Below, piece after piece: positions 42,327-50,411 of a stretch of 64,000 nt of DNA; the stretch's first letter is position 1, and each line of letters begins with the position of its first letter. Both the position numbers and the translations under genes were made by a program. The DNA lies in assembly GCF_041154485.1 (NCBI RefSeq), contig NZ_AP028669.1:3658001-3722000 (forward strand). Direction: 5' to 3'. Under the pieces are notes generated by a model. That model made no database searches. It saw only the letters and a list, made by a program, of their open reading frames with translations, and was not told the DNA's origin. Origin of the DNA: Variovorax sp. V93 (GTDB taxonomy: Bacteria; Pseudomonadota; Gammaproteobacteria; Burkholderiales; Burkholderiaceae_C).

Positions 42327-42956
42327 TCAGGCCACCGTCTCCGGATTCGAAGCCGCGGCCAGCAGCAGGCCGGTGTCGGCCAGCGCGGCCTCGATGGCCT
42401 GCGTCTCGCTCCTGAGCAGCGCGAGGCCCTTTTCGGCGAATGCGCGATGGCTTGCCACGTCGGCCCACAGGCTCGCGGCGGCTTCGGCGCATGTCAATGA
42501 TGTGAATCGGATGCGGCCCTTCGCCAGCTCGGCGAAGCGTTTCTCGCGCAGCGGGTCCGCCCTGTCCCAGGCGCCGCCGATGAGCACGCGCCGCCCGCGC
42601 TTGATGCGCGGTTCGCGCTCGGCAAAGAAAGGCAGCCTGGCGGACAGCCAGCCCAGCAACCCGGAATCCGACGCGGTGTCGAAGGCCGTTGGGGCGGTGT
42701 GCGCCTTCGCAAAGCCGCGCAAGGTGCCGAGCTGATAGAGCACCGCGTCTTTCGGTCCGGCTGCAGCGCCGCCTTCCACCGGCCTGATGATGGACGCGCC
42801 ATGGCCTGCCCGCCCGTCGGGCCGTTTCGATTTGCGCAGGTCGGCGAGCTGTGCTGGCGTCATGCAGAGGTACAGCGCAGCGAGTTCTGCCGGCACGGTG
42901 GCGGTGTCGGGCAGCGCGTCCGCTTCAGGGCCTTTGAATTCATCCGGGTGGACCAT
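42327..42956 (-). CDS. Hypothetical protein with excisionase-like N-terminal segment
   Basis: I do not recognise this 209-residue protein. The segment at about residues 20-90 ([29 protein letters not shown] and then [15 protein letters not shown]) looks like the winged helix-turn-helix of excisionase/MerR-type DNA-binding proteins, in which a short sequence precedes YxxG. The C-terminal part (about 105-209) is Arg/Ala-rich and helical, with no membrane segment. The codon bias follows the genome, and no alternative reading frame looks better. It lies 36 bases upstream of corA on the same strand and is divergent from mutS. Confidence 0.65.
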   Translation of the reverse strand: MVHPDEFKGPEADALPDTATVPAELAALYLCMTPAQLADLRKSKRPDGRAGHGASIIRPVEGGAAAGPKDAVLYQLGTLRGFAKAHTAPTAFDTASDSGLLGWLSARLPFFAEREPRIKRGRRVLIGGAWDRADPLREKRFAELAKGRIRFTSLTCAEAAASLWADVASHRAFAEKGLALLRSETQAIEAALADTGLLLAAASNPETVA

Positions 42957-43053
42957 GGGCGCCTTGTTTCTTCACGCGGGGTTCGCGCCGGCGGATTTTA
43001 AAGGTGGGCTGCCGGCCCGGCCGGACCGTTCGCCGTCCCCGATAATCGTCCGA

Positions 43054-45711
43054 GTGAAAACGACGACCGCGCAACCCTCCCCCTCCACCAGCGACTTCTC
43101 CGGGCACACGCCCATGATGGCGCAGTACCTGGGCCTCAAGGCGAACCATCCGGACACACTGCTGTTCTACCGGATGGGCGATTTCTACGAACTGTTCTGG
43201 GCCGACGCCGAAAAGGCCGCCCGCCTGCTCGACATCACGCTCACCCAGCGCGGCCAGTCGGCCGGCCAGCCGGTGGTGATGTGCGGCGTGCCCTTCCATG
43301 CGGTCGACACCTATCTTGCGCGGCTCATCAAGCTGGGCGAATCGGTGGCCATCTGCGAGCAGGTGGGCGAAGTCGGCGCCAGCAAGGGGCCGGTCGAGCG
43401 CAAGGTGGTGCGGGTGGTCACGCCCGGCACGCTGACCGATTCGGAACTGCTGAACGACAAGAGCGAATCGCTGCTGCTCGCGGTGCATGCGGGCACACGC
43501 AACTTCTGCGGCCTGGCCTGGCTCAGCGTGACCGGCGCCGAGTTGCGGCTGGCCGAATGCCCGGCCGATGCGCTCGAAGCCTGGATCGCGCGCATCGCGC
43601 CGAGCGAACTGCTCTACAGCGCCGAGGTGACGCCGGCCTTCGAGCAGCGCCTGAAGGCCGCGCGTGCGTCCACGCCCTTCACGCTCTCGATCCGGCCCGC
43701 ATGGCAGTTCGACGGCGGCCTGGGCGAACGCAAGCTCAGCGAGCAGATGGGCAGCAACAGCCTCGCGGCCTGGAATGCCGAATCGCTCGCCAATGCGCAT
43801 GCCGCCGCGGCTGCGCTGCTGGGCTATGCCGAGCACACGCAGGGCCGCGCGCTCTCCCACGTGCAGCGCCTGTCGGTGGAACGCGATGGCGACCTGATCG
43901 AACTGCCGCCCACCACGCGGCGCAACCTGGAGCTGGTTCAAACGCTGCGAGGCGAAGACGCACCCACGCTGTTCTCGCTGCTCGACACCTGCATGACGGG
44001 CATGGGCAGCCGGCTGCTCAAGCGCTGGCTGCTGTCGCCGCGGCGCGACCGCAGCGAGGCGCAGGCCCGGCTCGAAGCCATTGCCGCGCTCCAGTCCACC
44101 GTGCTGGGCGGCACGGCCGCGCCCTGGCGCGCCCTGCGCGAGCAGCTCAAGAACACCAGCGACGTGGAACGCATCGCGGCGCGCATCGCGCTCCGGCAGG
44201 TGCGTCCGCGCGAGCTGCTGGCACTGCGCCTCGCGCTCGCGAAGGCCGAGCAGCTGGCACCGGCGCTTCCGGCCTCTGGCGAGCTGCTGGGCCGCATCAT
44301 CGAACGGCTCGCGCCGCCGCCGGGCTGTGCCGACCTGCTGGCGAGCGCGATCAAGCCCGACCCGTCGGCGCTGGTGCGCGACGGCGGCGTGATCGCCACC
44401 GGCCACGACGCCGAGCTCGACGAGCTGCGCGCCATCAGCGAGAACTGCGACGATTTTTTGCTGAAGCTCGAAGTCAGCGAACGCGAGCGCACCGGCATTT
44501 CCAACCTGCGGGTGCAGTTCAACCGCGTGCACGGCTTCTACATCGAGGTCACGCAAAGCGCGCTCTCGAAGGTGCCCGACAACTACCGCCGACGCCAGAC
44601 GCTGAAGAACGCCGAGCGCTTCATCACGCCCGAACTCAAGGCCTTCGAGGACAAGGCACTGAGCGCGCAAGACCGCGCGCTGGCTCGCGAGAAGTGGCTC
44701 TACGAGCAATTGCTCGATGCGCTGCAGCCCTCGGTGCCGGCGCTCACGCAGCTGGCCGGCGCCATTGCCACGCTCGACGCGCTGTGCGCGCTGGCCGAGC
44801 GCTCGCACACGCTGCACTGGCGCGCGCCGAGCTTCGTCTCGCATCCGTGCATCGAGATCCAGCAAGGCCGCCATCCCGTGGTGGAGGCGCGGCTGGCCGA
44901 AAAATCGTCGGGCGGCTTCATCGCCAACGACACGCAGCTCGGGCCGCAGCAGCGCATGCAGGTGATCACCGGCCCCAACATGGGCGGCAAGTCGACCTAC
45001 ATGCGGCAGGTGGCGATCATCGTGCTGCTGGCGTCCATCGGCTCGCACGTGCCGGCGGCGGCCTGCCGGCTCGGGCCGATCGACGCCATCCACACCCGCA
45101 TCGGCGCCGCGGACGACCTGGCCAACGCGCAGTCGACCTTCATGCTCGAGATGACCGAGGCCGCGCAAATCTTGCACAGCGCCACCGCCCAGTCGCTGGT
45201 GCTGATGGACGAGATCGGCCGCGGCACCAGCACCTTCGACGGGCTGGCGCTGGCCGCGGGCATCGCGGCCCAGCTGCACGACCGCAGCAAGGCCTTCACG
45301 CTGTTTGCCACCCATTACTTCGAGCTGACCGAATTCCCGGCCACGCACCACTGCGCCGTGAACATGCACGTGAGCGCCACCGAGGCGGGGCGCGACATCG
45401 TGTTTTTGCACGAAATGCAGCCCGGTCCGGCCAGCAAGAGCTACGGCATCCAGGTGGCGCGGCTCGCGGGCATGCCGGCCGCGGTGGTCAACCATGCGCG
45501 GCAGGCGCTCGAGGCGCTGGAGTCGCAGCATGCCCAGACGCGGGCGCAGGTCGACCTGTTCGCCCCGCCCCCGGCGGCTGAAACGCCCATGGCCAGCGCC
45601 GTAGAATCCGCCCTGGCCGCGCTCGACCCCGATGCGATGACGCCACGGGAGGCGCTCGACGCGCTCTATGCCTTACAAAAACTGAACACGCGCGAACGCA
45701 GCGCTGCGTAG
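43054..45711 (+). CDS. mutS: DNA mismatch repair protein MutS
   Basis: This mismatch-recognition ATPase has 885 residues from the GTG at 43054. The N-terminal mismatch-binding domain shows [31 protein letters not shown] (Phe-x-Glu wedge included); connector, core and clamp follow. The ATPase has the Walker [53 protein letters not shown] and [15 protein letters not shown] was chosen because E. coli MutS also has about ten residues before HTPMM; the ATG at 43114 would start right at MMAQ. No MutL is in the window. Confidence 0.96.
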   Translation: MKTTTAQPSPSTSDFSGHTPMMAQYLGLKANHPDTLLFYRMGDFYELFWADAEKAARLLDITLTQRGQSAGQPVVMCGVPFHAVDTYLARLIKLGESVAICEQVGEVGASKGPVERKVVRVVTPGTLTDSELLNDKSESLLLAVHAGTRNFCGLAWLSVTGAELRLAECPADALEAWIARIAPSELLYSAEVTPAFEQRLKAARASTPFTLSIRPAWQFDGGLGERKLSEQMGSNSLAAWNAESLANAHAAAAALLGYAEHTQGRALSHVQRLSVERDGDLIELPPTTRRNLELVQTLRGEDAPTLFSLLDTCMTGMGSRLLKRWLLSPRRDRSEAQARLEAIAALQSTVLGGTAAPWRALREQLKNTSDVERIAARIALRQVRPRELLALRLALAKAEQLAPALPASGELLGRIIERLAPPPGCADLLASAIKPDPSALVRDGGVIATGHDAELDELRAISENCDDFLLKLEVSERERTGISNLRVQFNRVHGFYIEVTQSALSKVPDNYRRRQTLKNAERFITPELKAFEDKALSAQDRALAREKWLYEQLLDALQPSVPALTQLAGAIATLDALCALAERSHTLHWRAPSFVSHPCIEIQQGRHPVVEARLAEKSSGGFIANDTQLGPQQRMQVITGPNMGGKSTYMRQVAIIVLLASIGSHVPAAACRLGPIDAIHTRIGAADDLANAQSTFMLEMTEAAQILHSATAQSLVLMDEIGRGTSTFDGLALAAGIAAQLHDRSKAFTLFATHYFELTEFPATHHCAVNMHVSATEAGRDIVFLHEMQPGPASKSYGIQVARLAGMPAAVVNHARQALEALESQHAQTRAQVDLFAPPPAAETPMASAVESALAALDPDAMTPREALDALYALQKLNTRERSAA

Positions 45712-45738
45712 CGGGCATCCTTCGTGCGAGATGAAAAA

Positions 45739-46578
45739 ATGACTTATTGCGTAGGCATCAAACTCAACGCCGGCCTGGTGTTTCTTTCCGACTCGCGCAC
45801 CAATGCGGGCGTGGACCACATCAGCACCTTCCGCAAGATGATCGTCTACGAGCAGCCGGGCGACCGCGTCATGGTGCTGCTGTCCTCGGGCAACCTGAGC
45901 ATCTCGCAGTCGGTGCGCGAAATCCTGCAGATCGAGGAGCTGCGCGAAACACGCGAAGACGGCTCGCAGGGCGACCCCATCACCATCTGGAACGCCAAGA
46001 GCATGTTCGACGCCGCGCGCGTGCTCGGCTCGGCGGTGCGCCACGTGTATGACCGCGACGCCGAGGCGCTCAAGCATGCGGGGCTGGACTTCAACGTGTC
46101 CTTCATCTTCGGCGGCCAGGTCAAGGGCGAAGGCATGCGCCTGTTCCTGGTCTATGCGGCCGGCAACTTCATCGAGGCCACCACCGAGACGCCCTACTTC
46201 CAGGTGGGCGAATCCAAGTACGGCAAGCCGGTGCTCGACCGCGTGCTCACGCCCGAGACCCCGCTCGACGAAGCCGCCAAGTGCGCCCTGGTGTCGATGG
46301 ACTCGACCATGAAGTCGAACCTGTCGGTGGGACTGCCGCTCGACCTGGTGGTGTACGAGGCCAACAAGCTCGAGACCGACCGCGTGATCTGCATCGACGC
46401 CGACAACCCCTACTACCGCATGATGCACAACAGCTGGGGCCAGAAGCTGCGCGAGGTGTTCGACAGCATCGAGGATCCGGTGTGGGACGACTCCGCCACC
46501 GAGCATCCGCTGAAGATGCCGGCCACGCGGCACAGCCCGCTGCGCAAGATCTCGACGCCCGACGAAAAACTGATCTGA
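45739..46578 (+). CDS. Anbu-type proteasome-like peptidase
   Basis: This 279-residue protein of the COG3484 (Anbu, ancestral beta-subunit) family is related to HslV and proteasome beta subunits. The start MTYCVGIKLNAGLVFLSDSRTNAGVDHISTFRKM leaves Thr2 as the likely N-terminal nucleophile after Met removal. SDSRTN corresponds to the conserved Asp/Lys region, and MVLLSSGNLSISQS and SFIFGGQ are family blocks. Such proteins form helical or ring assemblies. Anbu genes usually sit with a transglutaminase-like protease, an alpha-E protein and an ATP-grasp enzyme; none is here. It is followed 14 bases on by an alpha/beta hydrolase. Confidence 0.88.
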   Translation: MTYCVGIKLNAGLVFLSDSRTNAGVDHISTFRKMIVYEQPGDRVMVLLSSGNLSISQSVREILQIEELRETREDGSQGDPITIWNAKSMFDAARVLGSAVRHVYDRDAEALKHAGLDFNVSFIFGGQVKGEGMRLFLVYAAGNFIEATTETPYFQVGESKYGKPVLDRVLTPETPLDEAAKCALVSMDSTMKSNLSVGLPLDLVVYEANKLETDRVICIDADNPYYRMMHNSWGQKLREVFDSIEDPVWDDSATEHPLKMPATRHSPLRKISTPDEKLI

Positions 46579-46592
46579 AGCCGACCGCGGCC

Positions 46593-47402
46593 ATGCCGAT
46601 GCCTCCCGTCGTGTTCTCGCACGGCAACAGCTTTCCTGCGAGCACCTACCGCGTCGTCCTCGACAGCCTGCGCAGCCGCGGCTTCGAGGTCGATGCCATC
46701 GAGAAATTCGGGCACGACCCGAAGTACCCCGTCACCGACAACTGGCCGCACCTGGTGCAGCAGCTGGCCGACTTCGCACAGCAGCGCGCCGACCGCGCCG
46801 GCGGCCCGGTGTTCCTGGTCGGCCATTCGCTGGGCGGAATCCTGAGCCTGATGTGCGCGGCGCTGCATCCGGCGCTCGCTTGCGGCGTGGTGCTGCTCGA
46901 CTCGCCGGTTCTCAGCGGCTGGCGCGCGAACACGCTCAATGTCGTCAAGCGCACACCGCTCATGAAGAGCATTTCGCCCGGCGCCATCAGCCGCAAGCGC
47001 AGGAACAGCTGGGCGCACCGCGAAGCGGTGTTCGAGCACTTCCGCAGCAAGAAGGCCTTTGCCAGGTGGGACGAGCAGGTGCTGCACGACTACATCGACC
47101 ACGGCACCTTCGCGAGCGAAGACATGCGCGAACTGAGTTTCGACCGCGACGTGGAAACGGCCATCTACAACACCCTGCCCCACAACCTGGGCGCGCTGCT
47201 GCGCCGCCATCCGCTCAAGTGCAAGGCGGCCTTCATCGGCGGGCGCCAGTCCGCGGAGATGAAGCAGGTGGGCATGGCGATGACCCAGAAGGTCACCAGG
47301 GGACGCATCGCCATGCTCGACGGCACGCACCTGTTTCCCATGGAAAAGCCGCTGGCCACAGCGGCGGCGGTCGAGGCGGCGCTGCGCAACCTGATGGGCT
47401 GA
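46593..47402 (+). CDS. Alpha/beta-fold hydrolase
   Basis: This 269-residue alpha/beta hydrolase has the nucleophile elbow VGHSLGG (Ser at about residue 79) and the oxyanion region VVFSHGNSFPASTYR near the start. An acid in ERIAMLDGTHLFPMEKP-like wording and the final His in GTHLFPME complete a plausible catalytic set. A helical cap lies at about residues 115-190. It has no signal peptide. Substrates of such enzymes are esters or amides and cannot be predicted here. It starts 14 bases after the Anbu stop, so the two are probably co-transcribed. Confidence 0.87.
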   Translation: MPMPPVVFSHGNSFPASTYRVVLDSLRSRGFEVDAIEKFGHDPKYPVTDNWPHLVQQLADFAQQRADRAGGPVFLVGHSLGGILSLMCAALHPALACGVVLLDSPVLSGWRANTLNVVKRTPLMKSISPGAISRKRRNSWAHREAVFEHFRSKKAFARWDEQVLHDYIDHGTFASEDMRELSFDRDVETAIYNTLPHNLGALLRRHPLKCKAAFIGGRQSAEMKQVGMAMTQKVTRGRIAMLDGTHLFPMEKPLATAAAVEAALRNLMG

Positions 47403-47445
47403 TCGGCAGCGGCAACACAGGCGCGCCTGGTCTTCGCGGCGCACC

Positions 47446-49452
47446 TCACCAAGAATAGCCGGCCTGCACGCGGGCGGCAATGCGGTTGCTGCTGCCGCTG
47501 CTGGTGGCGGTGGAGACCCCCAGCCCCAGGTTCAGGTTGTCGCTGACCTGATAGCCGAAAGCAAAGCCGATGGCCGATGCGCCGGCGTAGCCGCCCACGG
47601 CCGCCCCCATCCATTTCTTGCCCGCCGGCAGGGTCGGCATCGACGGCATGGCCAATGCCGATGCCACGCCCTTTGCGGCAAAGGCGTTCGCCTGGCTGGT
47701 CGCGTTGCTCACCGCCTGCTGCAGTTGGTTCACGTTGACCGCATCGGTGCCCAGCAACCCAGGCGCGACGTTCGCAATGCCACGCAGCTGTCCGGTGGCC
47801 GCGTTACCCACCGACACGGTGTTGTCGCGATCCGCCACCGAGCCCTGGCCCAGCGCGACCGCATTGCTGCCCGCGGCCAGCGTGTTGGCACCCAGCGCCA
47901 CCCCGTTGTTGCCGGTGGCCACCGCGTTGTTGCCGACGGCGGTGGTGGGATCGGCCAGGGCCCTGGCGCCGGCGCCGATGGCCACCGAGCCGGCATGGCG
48001 GGCCTCGGCGCCGCTGCCCACCGCGGTGGTGCTGTCGCCATTGGCCGTGGCATTGGTGCCCAGCGCCGTGGCACCCGCACCGGTGGCCTTGCTGCCCGTG
48101 CCGCAGGTCACGCTGCCCCCGCTGAAGCTGCACAGGCCGTTGGCAAGGGCCTGGTTCATCACGCTCTGCAAGGCCGTCACCTGCTGCACCGTGAAGCTGT
48201 TGGAGGCCGCGACGGCACCCTGCTCCGCCTGCTGGACCTGACCGACGTTAGCGGCATCCGTCGCGGCCGTGCCGGCTCGGACGTTGCCAAGCGTGGTTCC
48301 CGCGCCGCCGTTGGCATTCAGGCTGACAGTCGTGCCACCCGGACCGTACTGGACCGAATTGTTCGCCACGCCCAAGGCGGTGTTGGCCGTGCCCTGGGCG
48401 GCCGCTGCCGCGGTTTGGGCGCCGTTGGCCGTGGTTTGCGCAGTGGCTGCATTGGCAAGGGCAGTGTTCGCCGTACTCTGGACGCCATTGGCCGTGGCCT
48501 GTGCCGTGGCCGCATTGGCAAGCGCGGTGCTCGCCGTGCCCTGGGCCGCCGCCGCCGCAGTCTGGGCAAGAACCGCCGTGCCCGTTGCGGCACTGGCGGT
48601 GGCCTGCGCGGTGTCCGCTGCGTTGGAAGCCGCATTGGCGGCTTGCTGCACGGTGTACAGCTGGCTGCCGTTGACGACATCGGTGCTCGTGGCGGTCACT
48701 GATCCGGCGCTGACGTTGACCAGGCCGCGCGTCTGGCCGGTCGATCCGAAAGAGACCGTGTTGGGCGCCGTGGCAGAGGAGTTCGCGCCGATGGCCACGC
48801 TTCCGGTCGCGCCGCCTGCGACCTGGCTGCCAGAGCCGATGGCCACGCCGCCCGTTGCAAGCGCCGCCGCGCCCGAGACGCCATCGTTGGCGCCACCGAT
48901 CGCCGTGCTGCCGCTGCCGGACGCCACGGCGCCCTGCTGGGTGCCCGAGGCGCTTCCGATGGCGACCGCCGCGTTGCCCGTGGCCTGCGCGCCGCTGCCA
49001 CCTGCATGGCCGGGGTAGCCGCAGCAGCCTTCCGGGCCCGCGCCTCCCGCCCCCAGCGCGATAGCCCCGCTTGCCGAAGCCCGGGCGCCGCTGCCGCCAG
49101 CTCCGCCGGTGCCTCCTGCAAAGCCCTGCCCAGCGGTTCCACCGCCTCCAATGGCCGTCGAGCCATTGGCGGTTGCGCTGGCTCCCGCGCCGCCGGTTCC
49201 GCCGATGCCGCCGGCAGTTCCGTTGCTGCCATCTCCACCCGCACCGATTGCGGTGGCGCCATCTGCGGTGGCCACGGCCGCGCTGCCGCCGCTGCTCGAT
49301 GACCAGCCTGGCCGAATAGGGCCTGGGTTGCCCGCATCGCCGGCTGCATAACCGGCGGCGTGTGCGCTTCCCGCAAGAAGCAGGGTCATCGGCAGCAGCC
49401 GTCCGAGCCTGCGTGCGAACTGCTGCTGTTTTGCCGTCGTCTGGTTGGCCAT
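47446..49452 (-). CDS. Trimeric autotransporter adhesin (YadA-like)
   Basis: This 668-residue surface adhesin has a signal peptide to about residue 33 (LLPMTLLLAGSAHA). It continues with a Gly/Ser-rich head (about 50-265) with repeated A-(I/V)-A/S-x-G units, the neck VVNGSQLYTVQQAAN, a coiled-coil stalk (about 280-370) of Ala-rich heptads (TALANAATAQATANGV), and a second head of YadA-type repeats (GSVAIGAGARALADPTTAVG). A neck (LGTDAVNVNQLQQAV) precedes the C-terminal membrane anchor ending in Trp. Two cysteine pairs occur (GPEGCCGYPG and CSF..VTCG). The start follows GGGGAAAAG. Confidence 0.92.
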   Translation of the reverse strand: MANQTTAKQQQFARRLGRLLPMTLLLAGSAHAAGYAAGDAGNPGPIRPGWSSSSGGSAAVATADGATAIGAGGDGSNGTAGGIGGTGGAGASATANGSTAIGGGGTAGQGFAGGTGGAGGSGARASASGAIALGAGGAGPEGCCGYPGHAGGSGAQATGNAAVAIGSASGTQQGAVASGSGSTAIGGANDGVSGAAALATGGVAIGSGSQVAGGATGSVAIGANSSATAPNTVSFGSTGQTRGLVNVSAGSVTATSTDVVNGSQLYTVQQAANAASNAADTAQATASAATGTAVLAQTAAAAAQGTASTALANAATAQATANGVQSTANTALANAATAQTTANGAQTAAAAAQGTANTALGVANNSVQYGPGGTTVSLNANGGAGTTLGNVRAGTAATDAANVGQVQQAEQGAVAASNSFTVQQVTALQSVMNQALANGLCSFSGGSVTCGTGSKATGAGATALGTNATANGDSTTAVGSGAEARHAGSVAIGAGARALADPTTAVGNNAVATGNNGVALGANTLAAGSNAVALGQGSVADRDNTVSVGNAATGQLRGIANVAPGLLGTDAVNVNQLQQAVSNATSQANAFAAKGVASALAMPSMPTLPAGKKWMGAAVGGYAGASAIGFAFGYQVSDNLNLGLGVSTATSSGSSNRIAARVQAGYSW

Positions 49453-49727
49453 GGACTTTTCCCCGTGAACAGTTAGAACAAAACGTGGAAAGTGTGTCTT
49501 TTTGTTTTCGGCAAGACCATCCCGGAGAACTGGTAGATGAAGAAGCCTCGACCGCAGCCTTGCCTTCGAACCGCGCACCAGCGGCGTCGGCCTCAGCACT
49601 CGCTGTCGCAAAGCCCTGACCACCGCATGGACAAACGAGGCGCCACAGATGTGAACTAAGGCAACATTCATGGAAAATAAGTCGAAACGTCCCAGTTTCT
49701 CGGCCACAGCCTCAGAATGCCGCCCAA
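49453..49727. other. 275-bp intergenic region between adhesin and divergent regulator
   Basis: This is the leader and promoter region for the adhesin (minus) and the response regulator (plus). ACAAAA (49478-49483) and TTTTGT (49500-49505) form a small inverted repeat near the adhesin start in an AT-richer stretch. A weak run of open frames is present, but no gene is supported. GAAAATAAGTCG near 49675 precedes the regulator. Confidence 0.4.
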
Positions 49728-50396
49728 ATGTTCTCCTCGGAAGCCGTCGAAACCGTCTCGCTGAGCTCGGTGCTCGTGGTCGAAAACGACACGGCGATGC
49801 AAGAACGTCTGCGCTACATCCTGCCTACGCTCGGATGCGACGAGCCGCAGATCATCTGGGCCGACGATGCCGAGATGGCCATGCATCTGCTGGAAAAGCC
49901 GAGCTTCGGCGTGGTGCTGGTGGACATCGGCCTGCCCGGTGACGAAGCGGTCGAGCTCGTCGAGTGGCTGCAGGCCCACCATCCGCAGGTGCCGGCCGTG
50001 GCCATTTCCGCCTCCCGCAGCGAAGAAGCCATTTTTTCCGCGCTTCGCGCCGGCGCGGTAGCCTATCTCCTGAAGGAGCGCGACGACCTCGAACTGAGCA
50101 TCGGCCTGCGCAGCATCGAGCAGGGCGGCGCCACCATCGATCCGGCCATTGCGCGCCGCGTGCTTGCCTGGCATGCGGGGCACGCGGCCGATCCGGGGTC
50201 GGTTCCCGACGCGGCGCTGACGCCGCAGGAGCGCAAGACGCTTGAACTCGTGGTGCAGGGGCTCGGCCATCGCGACGTCGCCGAAGCGCTGGCGATGCCC
50301 CGGCTGGCGGTGGAATGCCGCATCAAGGGCATCTACAGAAAGCTGGCACTCGGCTCGCGCGCCGAGACGGCGCACATGGCCGGCGGGCACGCCTAG
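49728..50396 (+). CDS. NarL/LuxR-type response regulator
   Basis: This 222-residue protein has a receiver domain at about residues 14-130 (phospho-acceptor Asp66 in VVLVDIGLPGDEA; ISASRSEEAIFSAL and AYLLKERDD, with the conserved lysine) and a C-terminal LuxR helix-turn-helix (about 155-222; LTPQERKTLELVVQGLGHRDVAEAL). The acidic cluster VVENDT retains the Mg-binding residues. No histidine kinase is adjacent, so it is an orphan. It is divergent from the adhesin gene and may control it. It ends 15 bases from the end of the convergent P450 gene. Confidence 0.89.
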   Translation: MFSSEAVETVSLSSVLVVENDTAMQERLRYILPTLGCDEPQIIWADDAEMAMHLLEKPSFGVVLVDIGLPGDEAVELVEWLQAHHPQVPAVAISASRSEEAIFSALRAGAVAYLLKERDDLELSIGLRSIEQGGATIDPAIARRVLAWHAGHAADPGSVPDAALTPQERKTLELVVQGLGHRDVAEALAMPRLAVECRIKGIYRKLALGSRAETAHMAGGHA

Positions 50397-50411
50397 GCGC
50401 GCTGACCAACC

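Noticed and set aside
42940..45531. Long minus-strand open frame opposite mutS
   Set aside because: The composition is antisense-like and MutS motifs are continuous on the plus strand.
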